A stretch of 64,000 bases of DNA from JAMXLO01 sp963719805 (lineage in GTDB: Bacteria; Pseudomonadota; Alphaproteobacteria; Acetobacterales; Acetobacteraceae): the NCBI GenBank assembly GCA_963719805.1, contig CAVRDF010000009.1:682001-746000 (forward strand), in the 5' to 3' direction. Below the pieces are notes generated by a model. That model was not told where the DNA came from and made no database searches. It saw nothing but the letters and a program-made list of their open reading frames with translations. Position numbers and translations under genes: made by a program. Of the stretch, positions 55,552 through 64,000 are shown one piece after another; within the stretch, counting starts at the first letter, position 1; each line of letters opens with the position of its first letter.

Positions 55552-56778
55552 TCACGCCTTCACCAGCGGACAGTGGCCCTCGTTCAGTGGCCGGAACGCC
55601 TCCTCCAGCGGCGTGGTCGCCAGGATCTTGGCCACGTCCCACGGCTGCTTGCTTTCCGACGCCGCCTTCGCCTCCAGCAGGTAGCAAGGGTGCAGCGCCC
55701 GCCCGTCCTCGCGGATCCGGCCAGGTCCAAAGCAGTCGTCATCCGTCGGCATCGCCTTCATCCGCGCAACTACGGCGCGGCCGTCCGCCTTGGCCGCGGG
55801 GACGCCCATGTCCGTGACCGCCTTCAGGTAGTGCAGCACCGCGCCGTAGTTTCCGGTCTGCGTCATGTTCGGCCAGATGCCGTTCGGCGTCTTGCTCTTG
55901 ATGCGTTCGTTGAATGCCCGCGTGCGGTCGTTGAGGTCCCAGTAATACGACTCGCTCCAACGCAATCCATGTGCCGCCGGTAGCCCGAGAGAATGCACGC
56001 CAGTACTCTGGATCAGCAGCGCGGCGACCTTCATCGTCTGCATCAGTCCGAATTCCTGCGCCTGCTTGATGCAGTTCAGCGTGTCGCCACCGGCATTCGC
56101 CAGTCCCAACACCTTGGCGCCCGAGGCTTGCGCGCGCACCAGCATTGCCGAGAAGTCCGTGGTCTCCGGGAACGGATAGCGGATGCTGCCCAAGACCTTG
56201 GCGCCAAGCTGGCTGATCACCTGTGTGGTGTCGCGTTCCAGCGCCTGACCGAATGCGTAGTCGGCGGTGATGAAGAACCAGGAGTCACCACCCTCCTTGG
56301 TGATCGCGCCGCCGGTCGACTTGCCCAACATATAGGTGTCGTAGGTCCAGTGGATCGTGTTCGGGCTGCATTGCGGACCGGTCAGATCCGACGTTCCCGT
56401 GCCGGAATTCAGCATCACCTTGTTCTTCTCGCGGCACACTGTGTTGACCGCGAGCCCAACCGATGATGTCGGCACGTCGGCGATCGCATCCACGTCGCCC
56501 TGGTCGAACCATTGCCGCGCAATGGAAGCGCCAACGTCCGGCTTGTTCTGGTGGTCCGCCGCGATCACCTCGACGTTCAGCCCCTTGCCGGGAATGCCAA
56601 AGTCAAGCAGCGCCTGCTTGACGCAGACCACGCTGGTGGGACCGCCATCGTCACGATATGTCCCGGACTGATCGTTCAACACGCCAATGCGCAGCGTCGG
56701 CGTCTGCGCGCGCAGGACGCGAGGGGCAGTAGCTGCGACGGCGGTGGCGCCAAGCAGCGTTCGGCGAGTCCAAGGCAT
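55552..56778 (-). CDS. ABC transporter substrate-binding protein, branched-chain amino acid type
   Basis: A 408-residue periplasmic binding protein (Peripla_BP_6). Tat-like signal TRRTLLGATAVAATAPRVLR, then LRIGVLNDQSGTYRDDGGPT, VDAIADVPTSSVGLAVNTVC and SWFFITADYAFGQALERDT. AAGGAAA precedes the ATG 56778. No branched-chain permease or ATPase genes are near, so it is an orphan serving components elsewhere. It lies in line with GST and TauD genes on the same strand. Confidence 0.9.
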   Translation of the reverse strand: MPWTRRTLLGATAVAATAPRVLRAQTPTLRIGVLNDQSGTYRDDGGPTSVVCVKQALLDFGIPGKGLNVEVIAADHQNKPDVGASIARQWFDQGDVDAIADVPTSSVGLAVNTVCREKNKVMLNSGTGTSDLTGPQCSPNTIHWTYDTYMLGKSTGGAITKEGGDSWFFITADYAFGQALERDTTQVISQLGAKVLGSIRYPFPETTDFSAMLVRAQASGAKVLGLANAGGDTLNCIKQAQEFGLMQTMKVAALLIQSTGVHSLGLPAAHGLRWSESYYWDLNDRTRAFNERIKSKTPNGIWPNMTQTGNYGAVLHYLKAVTDMGVPAAKADGRAVVARMKAMPTDDDCFGPGRIREDGRALHPCYLLEAKAASESKQPWDVAKILATTPLEEAFRPLNEGHCPLVKA

Positions 56779-56822
56779 CGTGGTTTCCTTCAATAACGTC
56801 AACGTCGGTTAAAAGCGCCCTG

Positions 56823-57449
56823 TCAGCTCAACGCAACTTCGAAGCCCTTTTTCGTGCCGGGGCGCGCCATCATCGCGTCATACCAGCGCTTGACGTTGGG
56901 GAAATCGCCGAGGTCCACCTTGTGCCGCTCATGCCGCCAGGCCCAGCCAAGGATCGCGAAGTCGGCAATCGATACCGGGCCGCCTACGAACTCGACCTGG
57001 GACAGCCGCTTGTCGAGAACGCCATACAGGCGGCGCGTCTCCTTCATATAGCGCTCGAGGCCGTAGCGCCGGTCCTGCTCGTTCTCCACCTGCAGGAAGT
57101 GATGCACCTGGCCGGGCATCGGACCGAAGCCGCCCATCTGCCACATCAGCCATTCCAGCACCGGCACCTGGGCGCGCAAGTCGGCGGGATAGAACTTGCC
57201 GGTCTTGACGCCGAGATAGATCAGGATCGCGCCCAATTCGAATATGCTGATCGACTTCCCGCCCGGGCCTTCCGGATCGATGATGGCGGGAATGCGATTG
57301 TTTGGAGAGATCTTCAGGAAGTCGGGATTGAACTGCTCGTTCTTGCTGATGTTCACCGGGTGAACGGTATAGGGCAGGCCCATTTCCTCGAGTGCCACGC
57401 TGATCTTGCGGCCATTCGGCGTGTTCCAGGTGTAAAGCTCGATCGGCAT
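56823..57449 (-). CDS. Glutathione S-transferase (YfcG/YghU type)
   Basis: A 208-residue nu-class-like GST: IELYTWNTPNGRKISVALEE with the active-site TPNG segment, NNRIPAIIDPEGPGGKSISI and the C-domain FVGGPVSIADFAILGWAWRH. Bacterial relatives reduce disulfides with two glutathiones. GAGGAGA lies nine bases before the ATG. It begins 13 bases after the TauD-family gene stop, which suggests co-transcription. Confidence 0.9.
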   Translation of the reverse strand: MPIELYTWNTPNGRKISVALEEMGLPYTVHPVNISKNEQFNPDFLKISPNNRIPAIIDPEGPGGKSISIFELGAILIYLGVKTGKFYPADLRAQVPVLEWLMWQMGGFGPMPGQVHHFLQVENEQDRRYGLERYMKETRRLYGVLDKRLSQVEFVGGPVSIADFAILGWAWRHERHKVDLGDFPNVKRWYDAMMARPGTKKGFEVALS

Positions 57450-57462
57450 CTCTGTCTCCTCG

Positions 57463-58299
57463 TTAAGCCGGCACTTCGCCCTTCAGCATGAGGCGATACA
57501 GATAGCGCCGCTCGCTCATGTCGTAGTCGGGATTGGCCTGGTGCATGACGCTGCGGTTATCCCAGATCACCATGTCACCATGACGCCATTGGTGGCGGTA
57601 CTCGTATTTCTGCTGCGTCGCATGTGCCATCAGTTCGCCGATGAGGTCGAGCGCTGCCGAGTCCTCCATGCCGACGATTGATTCGATGCGCACCGGGTTC
57701 AGGTACAGCGCCTTGCGGCCATTGTCGGGATTGGTGCGCACCAACGGGTGGATCCCGGGCGGTGGCAGCGCGTTGCGACTCTCGTCCGAAAGCAGGCCAA
57801 GCGAGCGGGGGCTGTACTTGCTGAGATAGACGTGCACCGCTTTCAGGCCGTCGATCCGGCGCTTCGTCGCGTCAGGCAGGTCATTGTAGGCGTCGTGCAT
57901 GTTGACATACTGCGTATCGCCCCCGCGGCTGGGCAGCGATACCGCGAACAGCGTGGTGGCCTTGGGCGGCGCCGGATGGTTGGAATGGTCGGTGTGGAAG
58001 CTCTCGCCCGGGATGATGCGCTTGCCGTTCACCACCTGGTCGTTTGAGACGTAATAGACATCCGGATGGCCGGGGACGTGCGTCTCCTTCTTGTCGTGCT
58101 GCAACAATTCACCGAACACCTGTGCAGCCTTTTTGAAGCCTTCGGGGGACAGATCCTGGTCACGCATCACCAATACGTGGCGGCTGGCGAAGGCGCGGTT
58201 GAGGTCGGCGCGCGTATCGGCGTCGACATCGCCGGCAAGGTTGACACCGCACACTTCCGCGGCGGTGTGATCGGTCAGCGGATTGATGGTGTAGGACAT
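57463..58299 (-). CDS. TauD/TfdA-family alpha-ketoglutarate-dependent dioxygenase
   Basis: A 278-residue Fe(II)/2-oxoglutarate dioxygenase. The iron facial triad is H102 and D104 in SFHTDHSNHP and H253 in SVMHQANPDYD; the 2-oxoglutarate arginine follows at about 264. Substrate could be taurine, 2,4-D or another sulfonate or carboxylate; the motif set cannot discriminate. ATG 58299 (MSYTINPLTDH) is preferred over 58326. It sits upstream of the GST. Confidence 0.9.
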   Translation of the reverse strand: MSYTINPLTDHTAAEVCGVNLAGDVDADTRADLNRAFASRHVLVMRDQDLSPEGFKKAAQVFGELLQHDKKETHVPGHPDVYYVSNDQVVNGKRIIPGESFHTDHSNHPAPPKATTLFAVSLPSRGGDTQYVNMHDAYNDLPDATKRRIDGLKAVHVYLSKYSPRSLGLLSDESRNALPPPGIHPLVRTNPDNGRKALYLNPVRIESIVGMEDSAALDLIGELMAHATQQKYEYRHQWRHGDMVIWDNRSVMHQANPDYDMSERRYLYRLMLKGEVPA

Positions 58300-58331
58300 T
58301 GGACGCTCCCTCAGTCGCAATGACACAATAA

Positions 58332-59783
58332 CTAAGTCAGTTTGCGCTTGAGTGCCTCATTCACCAAGGCCGGGTTGCCTTTGCCTTTCATCGCCTTCAT
58401 CACCTGGCCAACAAACGCCCCGAAAAGTTTGTCTTTCCCGGCCTTGTATTGCGCCACCAGAACCGGGTTCGCTTGCAGGACGCTGTCGATCGCCAAGTCG
58501 ATGATGCTGGTGTCGGTGACCTGTCGCAATCCCTTCTGTTCGACGATGACGTCAGGGTCTTCGGCAGACTCGACCATCGTCGCAAATACGTCCTTGGCGA
58601 TCCGCCCGCTGATCGTGCTGTCGGCAATGCGATCAAGCAGCTTGCCAAGCGATGCAGCGGAGACAGGGCTGTCCGCGATCGTCCGCCCTTCCCGGTTCAG
58701 CGCGGCGAACAGATCACCCATGATCCAGTTCGCGGCGATCTTCGCATCCCGGCCTTTGGCCACGGACTCATAGAAGTCGGCGGTCACCTGCTCGGCGACC
58801 AGCACGCCGGCGTCGTAAGCGGACAGGCCATAATCGCGGATGAAACGCTGCTTCTTGGCATCAGGCAGTTCCGGCAGCTTCGACTTCAGCTCCCCGACCC
58901 AGGCCTCGTCCAGCACCAGCGGCAGCAGATCCGGATCGGGAAAATACCGGTAGTCATGCGCATCTTCCTTGCTGCGCATTGACCGGGTTGTGCCTCGCGC
59001 ATGGTCGAACAGCCGCGTCTCTTGCTCGACTGCGCTGCCGTTTTCCCACACCTCGATTTGACGCTTGGCTTCGACCTCGATCGCCTGCATCACGAAGCGG
59101 ATGGAATTGACATTCTTCACCTCGCAACGCGTGCGGTACGGCTCACCGTGCTTGCGCACCGACACGTTGACGTCGGCGCGCATGGAGCCTTCCTCCATAT
59201 TGCCATCGCAGGTGCCAAGATAGCGCAGGATGGTGCGCAGCTTGCGCAGATAGGCGCCAGCTTCCTCGGGCGAGCGGATGTCCGGCTCGGACACGATCTC
59301 CATCAATGCCACGCCGGCGCGGTTGAGATCGATGTAGGACTTGGCCGGATGCTGATCGTGCAGCGACTTGCCAGCATCCTGTTCCAGATGAAGCCGCGTG
59401 ATGCCGATATCGCGCGTCGAACCATCGGCAAGTTCGATCTCGATCTTGCCTTCGCCAACGACCGGGTGCTGGTACTGGCTGATCTGATAGCCGGCAGGCA
59501 GATCGGCATAGAAGTAGTTCTTGCGGTCGAACCGGCTGACCAGATTGATGCGCGCATTCAGCCCGAGGCCGGTGCGCACTGCCTGGGCGACACATTCACG
59601 GTTGATCACCGGCAGCATGCCTGGGAACGCCGCATCGACGAAGCTCACCTGGGTGTTGGGCGGCGCGCCAAAATCCGTGGCGGCGCCAGAGAACAGCTTG
59701 GCCTTGCTGATCACCTGCGCGTGGACCTCAAGACCGACGACGACTTCCCAGGAACCGCTGGACCCTTCGATTGCGTATGTCAC
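58332..59783 (-). CDS. gatB: Aspartyl/glutamyl-tRNA amidotransferase subunit B
   Basis: Subunit B (483 residues) of the GatCAB complex, which converts Glu-tRNA(Gln) and Asp-tRNA(Asn) to the cognate amidated forms. It carries VVVGLEVHAQV, LPAGYQISQYQHPV, the DVNVSVRKHGEPYRTRCEVK region and a C-terminal YqeY-like helical domain (YKAGKDKLFGAFVGQVMKAM). Separated from gatA by 84 bases that include a repeat hairpin. Confidence 0.97.
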   Translation of the reverse strand: MTYAIEGSSGSWEVVVGLEVHAQVISKAKLFSGAATDFGAPPNTQVSFVDAAFPGMLPVINRECVAQAVRTGLGLNARINLVSRFDRKNYFYADLPAGYQISQYQHPVVGEGKIEIELADGSTRDIGITRLHLEQDAGKSLHDQHPAKSYIDLNRAGVALMEIVSEPDIRSPEEAGAYLRKLRTILRYLGTCDGNMEEGSMRADVNVSVRKHGEPYRTRCEVKNVNSIRFVMQAIEVEAKRQIEVWENGSAVEQETRLFDHARGTTRSMRSKEDAHDYRYFPDPDLLPLVLDEAWVGELKSKLPELPDAKKQRFIRDYGLSAYDAGVLVAEQVTADFYESVAKGRDAKIAANWIMGDLFAALNREGRTIADSPVSAASLGKLLDRIADSTISGRIAKDVFATMVESAEDPDVIVEQKGLRQVTDTSIIDLAIDSVLQANPVLVAQYKAGKDKLFGAFVGQVMKAMKGKGNPALVNEALKRKLT

Positions 59784-59804
59784 GACCTACCTCGTGAATA
59801 GGAG

Positions 59805-59860
59805 CCACAGATGGACACCGATAAACACCGATATGTGTGTCCATCCGGGAGCATCTGTGG
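59805..59860. repeat. Imperfect palindromic intergenic repeat between gatA and gatB
   Basis: Outer arms CCACAGATG and CATCTGTGG match perfectly, and inner arms ATGGACAC and GTGTCCAT also match, sharing three bases. The left side contains two copies of ACACCGATA with a ten-base period. The sequence resembles a CCACAGATG/ACACGGAT intergenic repeat family I recall from other genomes, though I cannot search for copies here. Confidence 0.75.
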
Positions 59861-59867
59861 TTGCAAG

Positions 59868-61349
59868 CTACGCTCCCGCCCGGATCTGCGGCAGCGCGTT
59901 GAAGCCGGCAGCGCGCTCGATCGCTGCACCGACAGCGAAGACGGTTTCCTCGTCGAACGGCTTGCCAAGCACCTGCAGGCCGAGCGGCAGGCCATTGGCA
60001 TCCAGTCCTCCGGGCACCGAGATCGCCGGCACGCCAGCCAAATCGGCCGGACCCGTGAACACGTCGTTCAAGTACATCTGCACCGGATCGTCCATGTTCT
60101 CGCCCTGGGCGAACGCAGCGGAGGGAGCCGTCGGCGCAACCAATGCATCGACCCGTGCGAACGCCTCGGTGAAATCGCGCAGGATCAGCGCACGGACCTT
60201 CTGCGCCTTCAGATAGTACGCGTCATAATAGCCAGCCGAAAGCACATACGTCCCGATCAGAACACGGCGCCGCACCTCGGCACCGAACCCGGCAGCACGC
60301 GTGCGCTCGTACAGGTCGCGCAGATCGCTGCCGGCTTCGCGCAAACCAAAACGCACGCCGTCATAGCGCGCCAGATTGGACGAAGCCTCGGCCGGCGCCA
60401 CGATGTAATAGGCCGGGAGCGCGTATTTGGTGTGCGGCAGCGAGACATCGACGATTTCGGCGCCGGCGTCGCGCAACCAGGACAGGCCTTGCTGCCAGAG
60501 CGTTTCAATCTCGCCTTGCATGCCATCGACGCGATACTCACGCGGGACGCCGATACGCATCCCCTTGATGCTACGCGTGCAGGCTGCTTCGTAATCTGGC
60601 ACCGGGAGATCGGCGCTGGTCGAGTCCTTCGGATCGTGGCCGGCCATCGAACGCAACAGGATGGCACAATCCCGCACCGTGCGCGCGAACGGTCCGGGGT
60701 GATCGAGCGAAGACGCGAACGCCACCACGCCCCAGCGCGAACAGCGGCCATATGTCGGCTTCATGCCGGCGATGCCGCAGAACGACGCGGGCTGGCGGAT
60801 CGAACCACCGGTATCGGTACCAGTCGCGCCCATTGCCAACCGGGAGGAGACAGCGCTGGCGGAGCCGCCCGAGGAACCGCCTGGCACCAGCACCGCGCTT
60901 TGATCCTGCCGGCGCTGCCATGGATTGGTGACCGGACCATAGGCACTGGTCATGTTCGACGAACCCATGGCGAATTCGTCCATGTTCGCCTTGCCAAGAA
61001 ACACCGCGCCGTCGCGCAACAGATTGGCGCTGACGGTGCTTTCGTATGGCGGCACGAAAGGACCGAGGATCTTGCTGCCGGCAGTGGTGCGCACACCCTC
61101 CGTGCAGAACAGATCCTTGATCGCCAATGGGATGCCGGTGAGCGGCGCGAATTTGCCAGCGGCCAGCGCGGCATCCGCCGCATCGGCCTGCGCCAGTGCA
61201 CGTTCGCCGGTGACAGTGATGAAGGCATTGAGCCGCGGGTTCAGCGCCTCGATTGCAGCGAGATGCGCCTCGGTCAGTTCGCGCGCGGAAAACTTGCGCG
61301 CACGCAAATCGTCGCGCGCGGCGGCAATGGTCAGGTCAGTGAGGGTCAT
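59868..61349 (-). CDS. gatA: Aspartyl/glutamyl-tRNA amidotransferase subunit A
   Basis: The amidase subunit, 493 residues. The Ser-cisSer-Lys triad is visible: K in GIPLAIKDLFCTEGV, and the two serines of GSSGGSASAVSSRLA and TGTDTGGSIRQPAS. The start at 61349 (MTLTDLTIAAARDDL) is preferred; an upstream ATG at 61415 overlaps gatC. It releases ammonia from glutamine for GatB. Confidence 0.97.
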   Translation of the reverse strand: MTLTDLTIAAARDDLRARKFSARELTEAHLAAIEALNPRLNAFITVTGERALAQADAADAALAAGKFAPLTGIPLAIKDLFCTEGVRTTAGSKILGPFVPPYESTVSANLLRDGAVFLGKANMDEFAMGSSNMTSAYGPVTNPWQRRQDQSAVLVPGGSSGGSASAVSSRLAMGATGTDTGGSIRQPASFCGIAGMKPTYGRCSRWGVVAFASSLDHPGPFARTVRDCAILLRSMAGHDPKDSTSADLPVPDYEAACTRSIKGMRIGVPREYRVDGMQGEIETLWQQGLSWLRDAGAEIVDVSLPHTKYALPAYYIVAPAEASSNLARYDGVRFGLREAGSDLRDLYERTRAAGFGAEVRRRVLIGTYVLSAGYYDAYYLKAQKVRALILRDFTEAFARVDALVAPTAPSAAFAQGENMDDPVQMYLNDVFTGPADLAGVPAISVPGGLDANGLPLGLQVLGKPFDEETVFAVGAAIERAAGFNALPQIRAGA

Positions 61350-61407
61350 GAACTGTCGCGGGCGAAGGCCCGCTGCTGATCCGTCATAGCCGGGCCTGAC
61401 CCAACCA

Positions 61408-61695
61408 TCACTCAACCACCTTGGGAACGACGAAGAAGTCCCCTGCCCGCTCCGGCGCGTTGGCCAGAATCTTCGCCTGATAGCCGCCGTCGGTCACCGC
61501 ATCCTCGCGCATTTTGAGCGCCATCTGTGCCGCACCAGTGAGAGGCTCGATGCCATCCACATTCACCTCATTCAGCTGCTCGATCCAACCGAGAATGCCG
61601 TTGAGCTCCGACTGCAAGGTTGCAAGTTCGCTGTCCTCGACATGAATGCGGGCCAGATTGGCAATGCGGCGGACGGTCGCAGGATCAAGCGACAT
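61408..61695 (-). CDS. gatC: Aspartyl/glutamyl-tRNA amidotransferase subunit C
   Basis: The 95-residue stabilising subunit of GatCAB: DPATVRRIANLARIHVEDSE and the C-terminal REDAVTDGGYQAKILANAPE then FFVVPKVVE. First gene of gatC-gatA-gatB; divergent from ruvX with 150 bases between starts. Confidence 0.95.
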   Translation of the reverse strand: MSLDPATVRRIANLARIHVEDSELATLQSELNGILGWIEQLNEVNVDGIEPLTGAAQMALKMREDAVTDGGYQAKILANAPERAGDFFVVPKVVE

Positions 61696-61845
61696 GCGGC
61701 TTCAGTCCCTGTTGTAAAGAAACGCAGCAGACCATACCGGCCGGGCGATGCCGCATCAACCAACGGAGCGGCGTGTCGGAATCCAGTGGCAGGGCCCAAC
61801 CGGACGCGTTTTGCAATGCGAACAGCGCCTGTCGATACTCCCGGC

Positions 61846-62307
61846 ATGGCGCTGTTCAGCATGCGTGACTTGCGTGTTTCGCTCGCTCGCCACCAACGGC
61901 TGATCGGACTCGACCCGGGCAGCCGCACCATCGGCGTGGCGCTGACCGATGTCGAAGTGTCGCTGGCTTCGCCGTACGGCAGCATACGGCGTGGCAAACT
62001 GCGGCAGAACGCCTCGGACATCCTGGCAGTGGCGCGCAAGGAAGGAGCGGGCGGACTGGTGGTGGGTCTGCCGCTGTCGATGGACGGCACGCTTGGACCG
62101 GCCGCGCAGGCGGCGCGAGACTGGGCATTGGCATTGTCGGATGCCACGGGACTGCCGGTGGCGTTATGGGATGAGCGCCTGTCGTCGGCGGCGGCCAATC
62201 GATTTCTGATCGAGCAGGCCGATGTAAGCCGCAAGCGCCGCGGCGACGCCGTCGATCGGTTGGCAGCGGCCATTTTGTTACAATCAGCGATCGATTCTAT
62301 CAGATAG
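61846..62307 (+). CDS. ruvX: Holliday junction resolvase-like protein RuvX / YqgF
   Basis: A 153-residue RNase H-like nuclease of the YqgF family involved in 16S rRNA 5' processing and possibly Holliday junction resolution. The motifs are LIGLDPGSRTIGVALTDVEV, GLVVGLPLSMDGTLGPAAQA, LWDERLSSAAA and RRGDAVDRLAAAILLQ. ATG 61846 is chosen because the family begins about 20 residues before GLDPG; the longer frame upstream overlaps gatC. Confidence 0.93.
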   Translation: MALFSMRDLRVSLARHQRLIGLDPGSRTIGVALTDVEVSLASPYGSIRRGKLRQNASDILAVARKEGAGGLVVGLPLSMDGTLGPAAQAARDWALALSDATGLPVALWDERLSSAAANRFLIEQADVSRKRRGDAVDRLAAAILLQSAIDSIR

Positions 62308-62391
62308 GAGCCAACGGCCAGCACCGCAGGATGCGCAATCAGCCTCTGACCACACCGCTTACTGCACGCGGTTACCCGATGCGGAGGTCAG

Positions 62392-62778
62392 CTACGGCCG
62401 TTGCACAAGTTCGATCGAGTAACCGTCAGGATCCTTGACGAACGCGATGATCGTGGTGCCGAACTTCACCGGGCCCGCGGGACGGGTGATCGTGCCGCCG
62501 GCCTTTGCCGCGATCTCACAAGCCGCCGCCACGTCCGGCACGCCGATAGCCAAATGGCCGAACTGATTGCCAAGTTCGTATTTCTCGACACCGTAGTTGT
62601 AGGTGAGTTCGATCACCGTGTTGCTGTCTTCGTCGCCGTAGCCGACGAACGACAGGGTGTATTTGCCGTCCGGCACGTCGCGGCGGCGCAATTCCTTCAT
62701 GCCGAATGCCTTGGAGTAGAAACCGACGCTGCGGTCCAGGTTGCCGACGCGCAGCATGGTATGCAGATAGCGGCTCAT
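62392..62778 (-). CDS. gloA: Lactoylglutathione lyase (glyoxalase I)
   Basis: A 128-residue glyoxalase I that converts the methylglyoxal-glutathione hemithioacetal. Metal ligands are H6 (YLHTML), E57 (VIELTYN), H75 (QFGHLAIG) and E124 (SIELVQ). The N-terminal LRVGNLDRSVGFYSKAFGM is diagnostic. ATG overlaps the lpxI stop. In many alphaproteobacteria lpxB would be expected at this position. Confidence 0.95.
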   Translation of the reverse strand: MSRYLHTMLRVGNLDRSVGFYSKAFGMKELRRRDVPDGKYTLSFVGYGDEDSNTVIELTYNYGVEKYELGNQFGHLAIGVPDVAAACEIAAKAGGTITRPAGPVKFGTTIIAFVKDPDGYSIELVQRP

Positions 62779-63617
62779 GAGCTCTCTCCCCTCAATTCAT
62801 CCGGACTGAGACCCAGCAGGAACAGGCCGGTCTCATCTGCCACGGCTATGGTGGCGTCTCGCTCGGCCAGAATGGTCCCTCCTGCCTCGAAGGCAACCCC
62901 CCGCAGCGCCGCAGCCGCGGCACCCCGGAGCGTCTCCGGCCCTATGGTCGGAAGATCGGTACGGCGGTCCTGGTCTGGCTTGACCAGCTTCACCAGCACG
63001 CCACCGCGTCCCGGCCGCGCCAGCGGCGCACAACGCGCCAACATCGCGTCGGTGCCCTCGGCCGCCTCGACCGCCAGGACGACACCCTGCTGCACGACAC
63101 AGCCCTGCCCGACGTCAACCCCGCCAAGCGCTCGCGCGACGGTAATGCCGCGGCGAATGTCTGCCATCGCGACGGCGTCGGGTGCGCTCCGCGACAGCAG
63201 CCCCGACGGCCCGAGTGCCTCATTCAGGATCTCGTGCGCTCCAACAACACGGAACCCCTCCTCGCTGAACACGCGTACCACCGCTGCAAGCAGCCCGTCG
63301 TCGCCGGCGAAGGCGGCACGGCCAATGCGGGCCAGAATGCGCGCACCCTCGGCATCCGGCCGCAGGTCGAGCAGGGACGGCCGCCGCACCGGACCGACCA
63401 GCACAAGGTCGCGGCAGCCATGTTCGCGCAACGCGGCGATGATCCGCCCGGCCGCGAGAATTCGGATAAACTCATGCGGCCAGGGCGCCAGCACGGCGGG
63501 ATCCGCGAAGCCTTCCAGTCCGACCAGGAAAACGGCGCGGCCAGCGGCACGCGCTGCCGCGGCGACTTGCCCCGGTAAGCGTCCGCCGCCCGCGAGGATG
63601 CCGAGAGTCGGACTCAC
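62775..63617 (-). CDS. lpxI: UDP-2,3-diacylglucosamine pyrophosphatase LpxI (DUF1009)
   Basis: A 280-residue lipid A enzyme that hydrolyses UDP-2,3-diacylglucosamine to lipid X; LpxI replaces LpxH in alphaproteobacteria. N-terminal LGILAGGGRLPGQVAAAARA and C-terminal VLVKLVKPDQDRRTDLPTIG with GPETLRGAAAAALRG are family-specific. Its ATG overlaps the lpxA stop by four bases. Confidence 0.93.
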   Translation of the reverse strand: MSPTLGILAGGGRLPGQVAAAARAAGRAVFLVGLEGFADPAVLAPWPHEFIRILAAGRIIAALREHGCRDLVLVGPVRRPSLLDLRPDAEGARILARIGRAAFAGDDGLLAAVVRVFSEEGFRVVGAHEILNEALGPSGLLSRSAPDAVAMADIRRGITVARALGGVDVGQGCVVQQGVVLAVEAAEGTDAMLARCAPLARPGRGGVLVKLVKPDQDRRTDLPTIGPETLRGAAAAALRGVAFEAGGTILAERDATIAVADETGLFLLGLSPDELRGESS

Positions 63618-64000
63618 TCCGCGCGGATCAACCCACGATGGCTGGGAGCATCGATAAACGCCAGCACCTCGGCGACGAGCGCCTCGGCGCCGTAGCGTTC
63701 GCGAACGCCGACCAGCCGCTGCGCGAACACGCCTTCCCGGCGGAACAGGTCGCCGAAAGCACTGTGCAGCAACTGGATCTGCGCCTTGCCGAAACCGCGG
63801 CGCTTAAGCCCGATGACATTCAAGCCTGCGAGCCGGGCGCGATTGCCGATCACGCTACCGAACGGAATGACATCGCCTTCGACTCCCGAGACGCCGCCGA
63901 TCATCGCGGCGCGACCGATACGCACATACTGATGTATAGCTGCGGAGCCGCCGATGACCGCGTGATCGGCGATGCTGACATGCCCGCCCATTACCGCGTT
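63614..64000 (-). CDS. lpxA: Acyl-[ACP]-UDP-N-acetylglucosamine O-acyltransferase LpxA, C-terminal part
   Basis: The last ~128 residues of LpxA; the gene runs off the right edge. Left-handed beta-helix hexapeptides (MGGHVSIADHAVIGGSAAIH, QYVRIGRAAMIGGVSGVEGD) lead to the C-terminal helical domain LNVIGLKRRGFGKAQIQLLH. First lipid A acyltransferase; operon with lpxI. Confidence 0.95.
   Translation of the reverse strand, partial: NAVMGGHVSIADHAVIGGSAAIHQYVRIGRAAMIGGVSGVEGDVIPFGSVIGNRARLAGLNVIGLKRRGFGKAQIQLLHSAFGDLFRREGVFAQRLVGVRERYGAEALVAEVLAFIDAPSHRGLIRAE

Noticed and set aside
1..64000. CRISPR arrays, rRNA genes and insertion sequences
   Set aside because: No spaced direct-repeat array, no rRNA-like sequence and no transposase motif was recognised anywhere in the window.

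Overview
This is a high-GC chromosomal window from an alphaproteobacterium, most likely of the Acetobacteraceae/Rhodospirillales. Supporting signs are the lpxA-lpxI pair, gatC-gatA-gatB divergent from ruvX, an ScfR/RamB-type regulator divergent from isocitrate lyase, many Tat-type exported solute-binding proteins and many ABC uptake systems. The family-level assignment is inference; nothing in the window names the species. I see one tRNA gene (Ser, GCT), no rRNA, no insertion sequence and no CRISPR array.

Layout. 1-2.6 kb: a polyamine-type ABC ATPase running off the left edge and two short-chain dehydrogenases (SDRs). 2.6-10.7 kb: a minus-strand operon for a dipeptide/opine-type ABC importer with two FAD-dependent amine-type oxidases. 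10.9-11.4 kb: a GH108 muramidase. 11.4-17.4 kb: a second dipeptide-type importer with a fused two-domain ATPase, preceded by an SDR lacking the usual catalytic tyrosine. 17.6-22.6 kb: small genes, an MFS carrier, a lytic transglycosylase, a GNAT protein and a DUF3455 protein. 22.6-27.7 kb: glyoxylate shunt genes (aceA overlapping glcB) with their probable regulator. 27.7-33.3 kb: an amine oxidase and a PotADBC-type importer. 33.5-37 kb: an ABM protein and an Aae/FUSC-type efflux system. 37.2-39.1 kb: four small envelope proteins. 39.1-47.5 kb: a hydantoinase divergent from a three-subunit flavin/iron-sulfur amino-acid dehydrogenase, a dihydrodipicolinate-synthase-family lyase and a polar amino-acid importer. 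47.5-50.2 kb: an ArsR-AHSA1-GST-VOC-GST operon. 50.3-54.9 kb: patatin, a Tat-exported bicovalent flavin oxidase and a small accessory stretch beside tRNA-Ser. 55.5-64 kb: an orphan branched-chain-type binding protein, GST, TauD, gatBAC, ruvX, gloA, lpxI and lpxA.

The dominant theme is catabolism of exotic amino compounds. At least three loci pair a dedicated ABC importer with a DAO-family flavin oxidase, so the cell appears equipped to import and oxidatively deaminate amino acids, opines or polyamines, with the glyoxylate shunt nearby for C2 assimilation. The best candidate for an uncharacterised pathway is the 39.1-47.5 kb locus.

A caution: about twenty reading-frame breaks occur in otherwise well-conserved genes (worst in 29-32.5 kb), and essentially all are single extra bases. 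This looks like insertion-biased sequence error rather than gene decay, and broken genes here should be read with that in mind.
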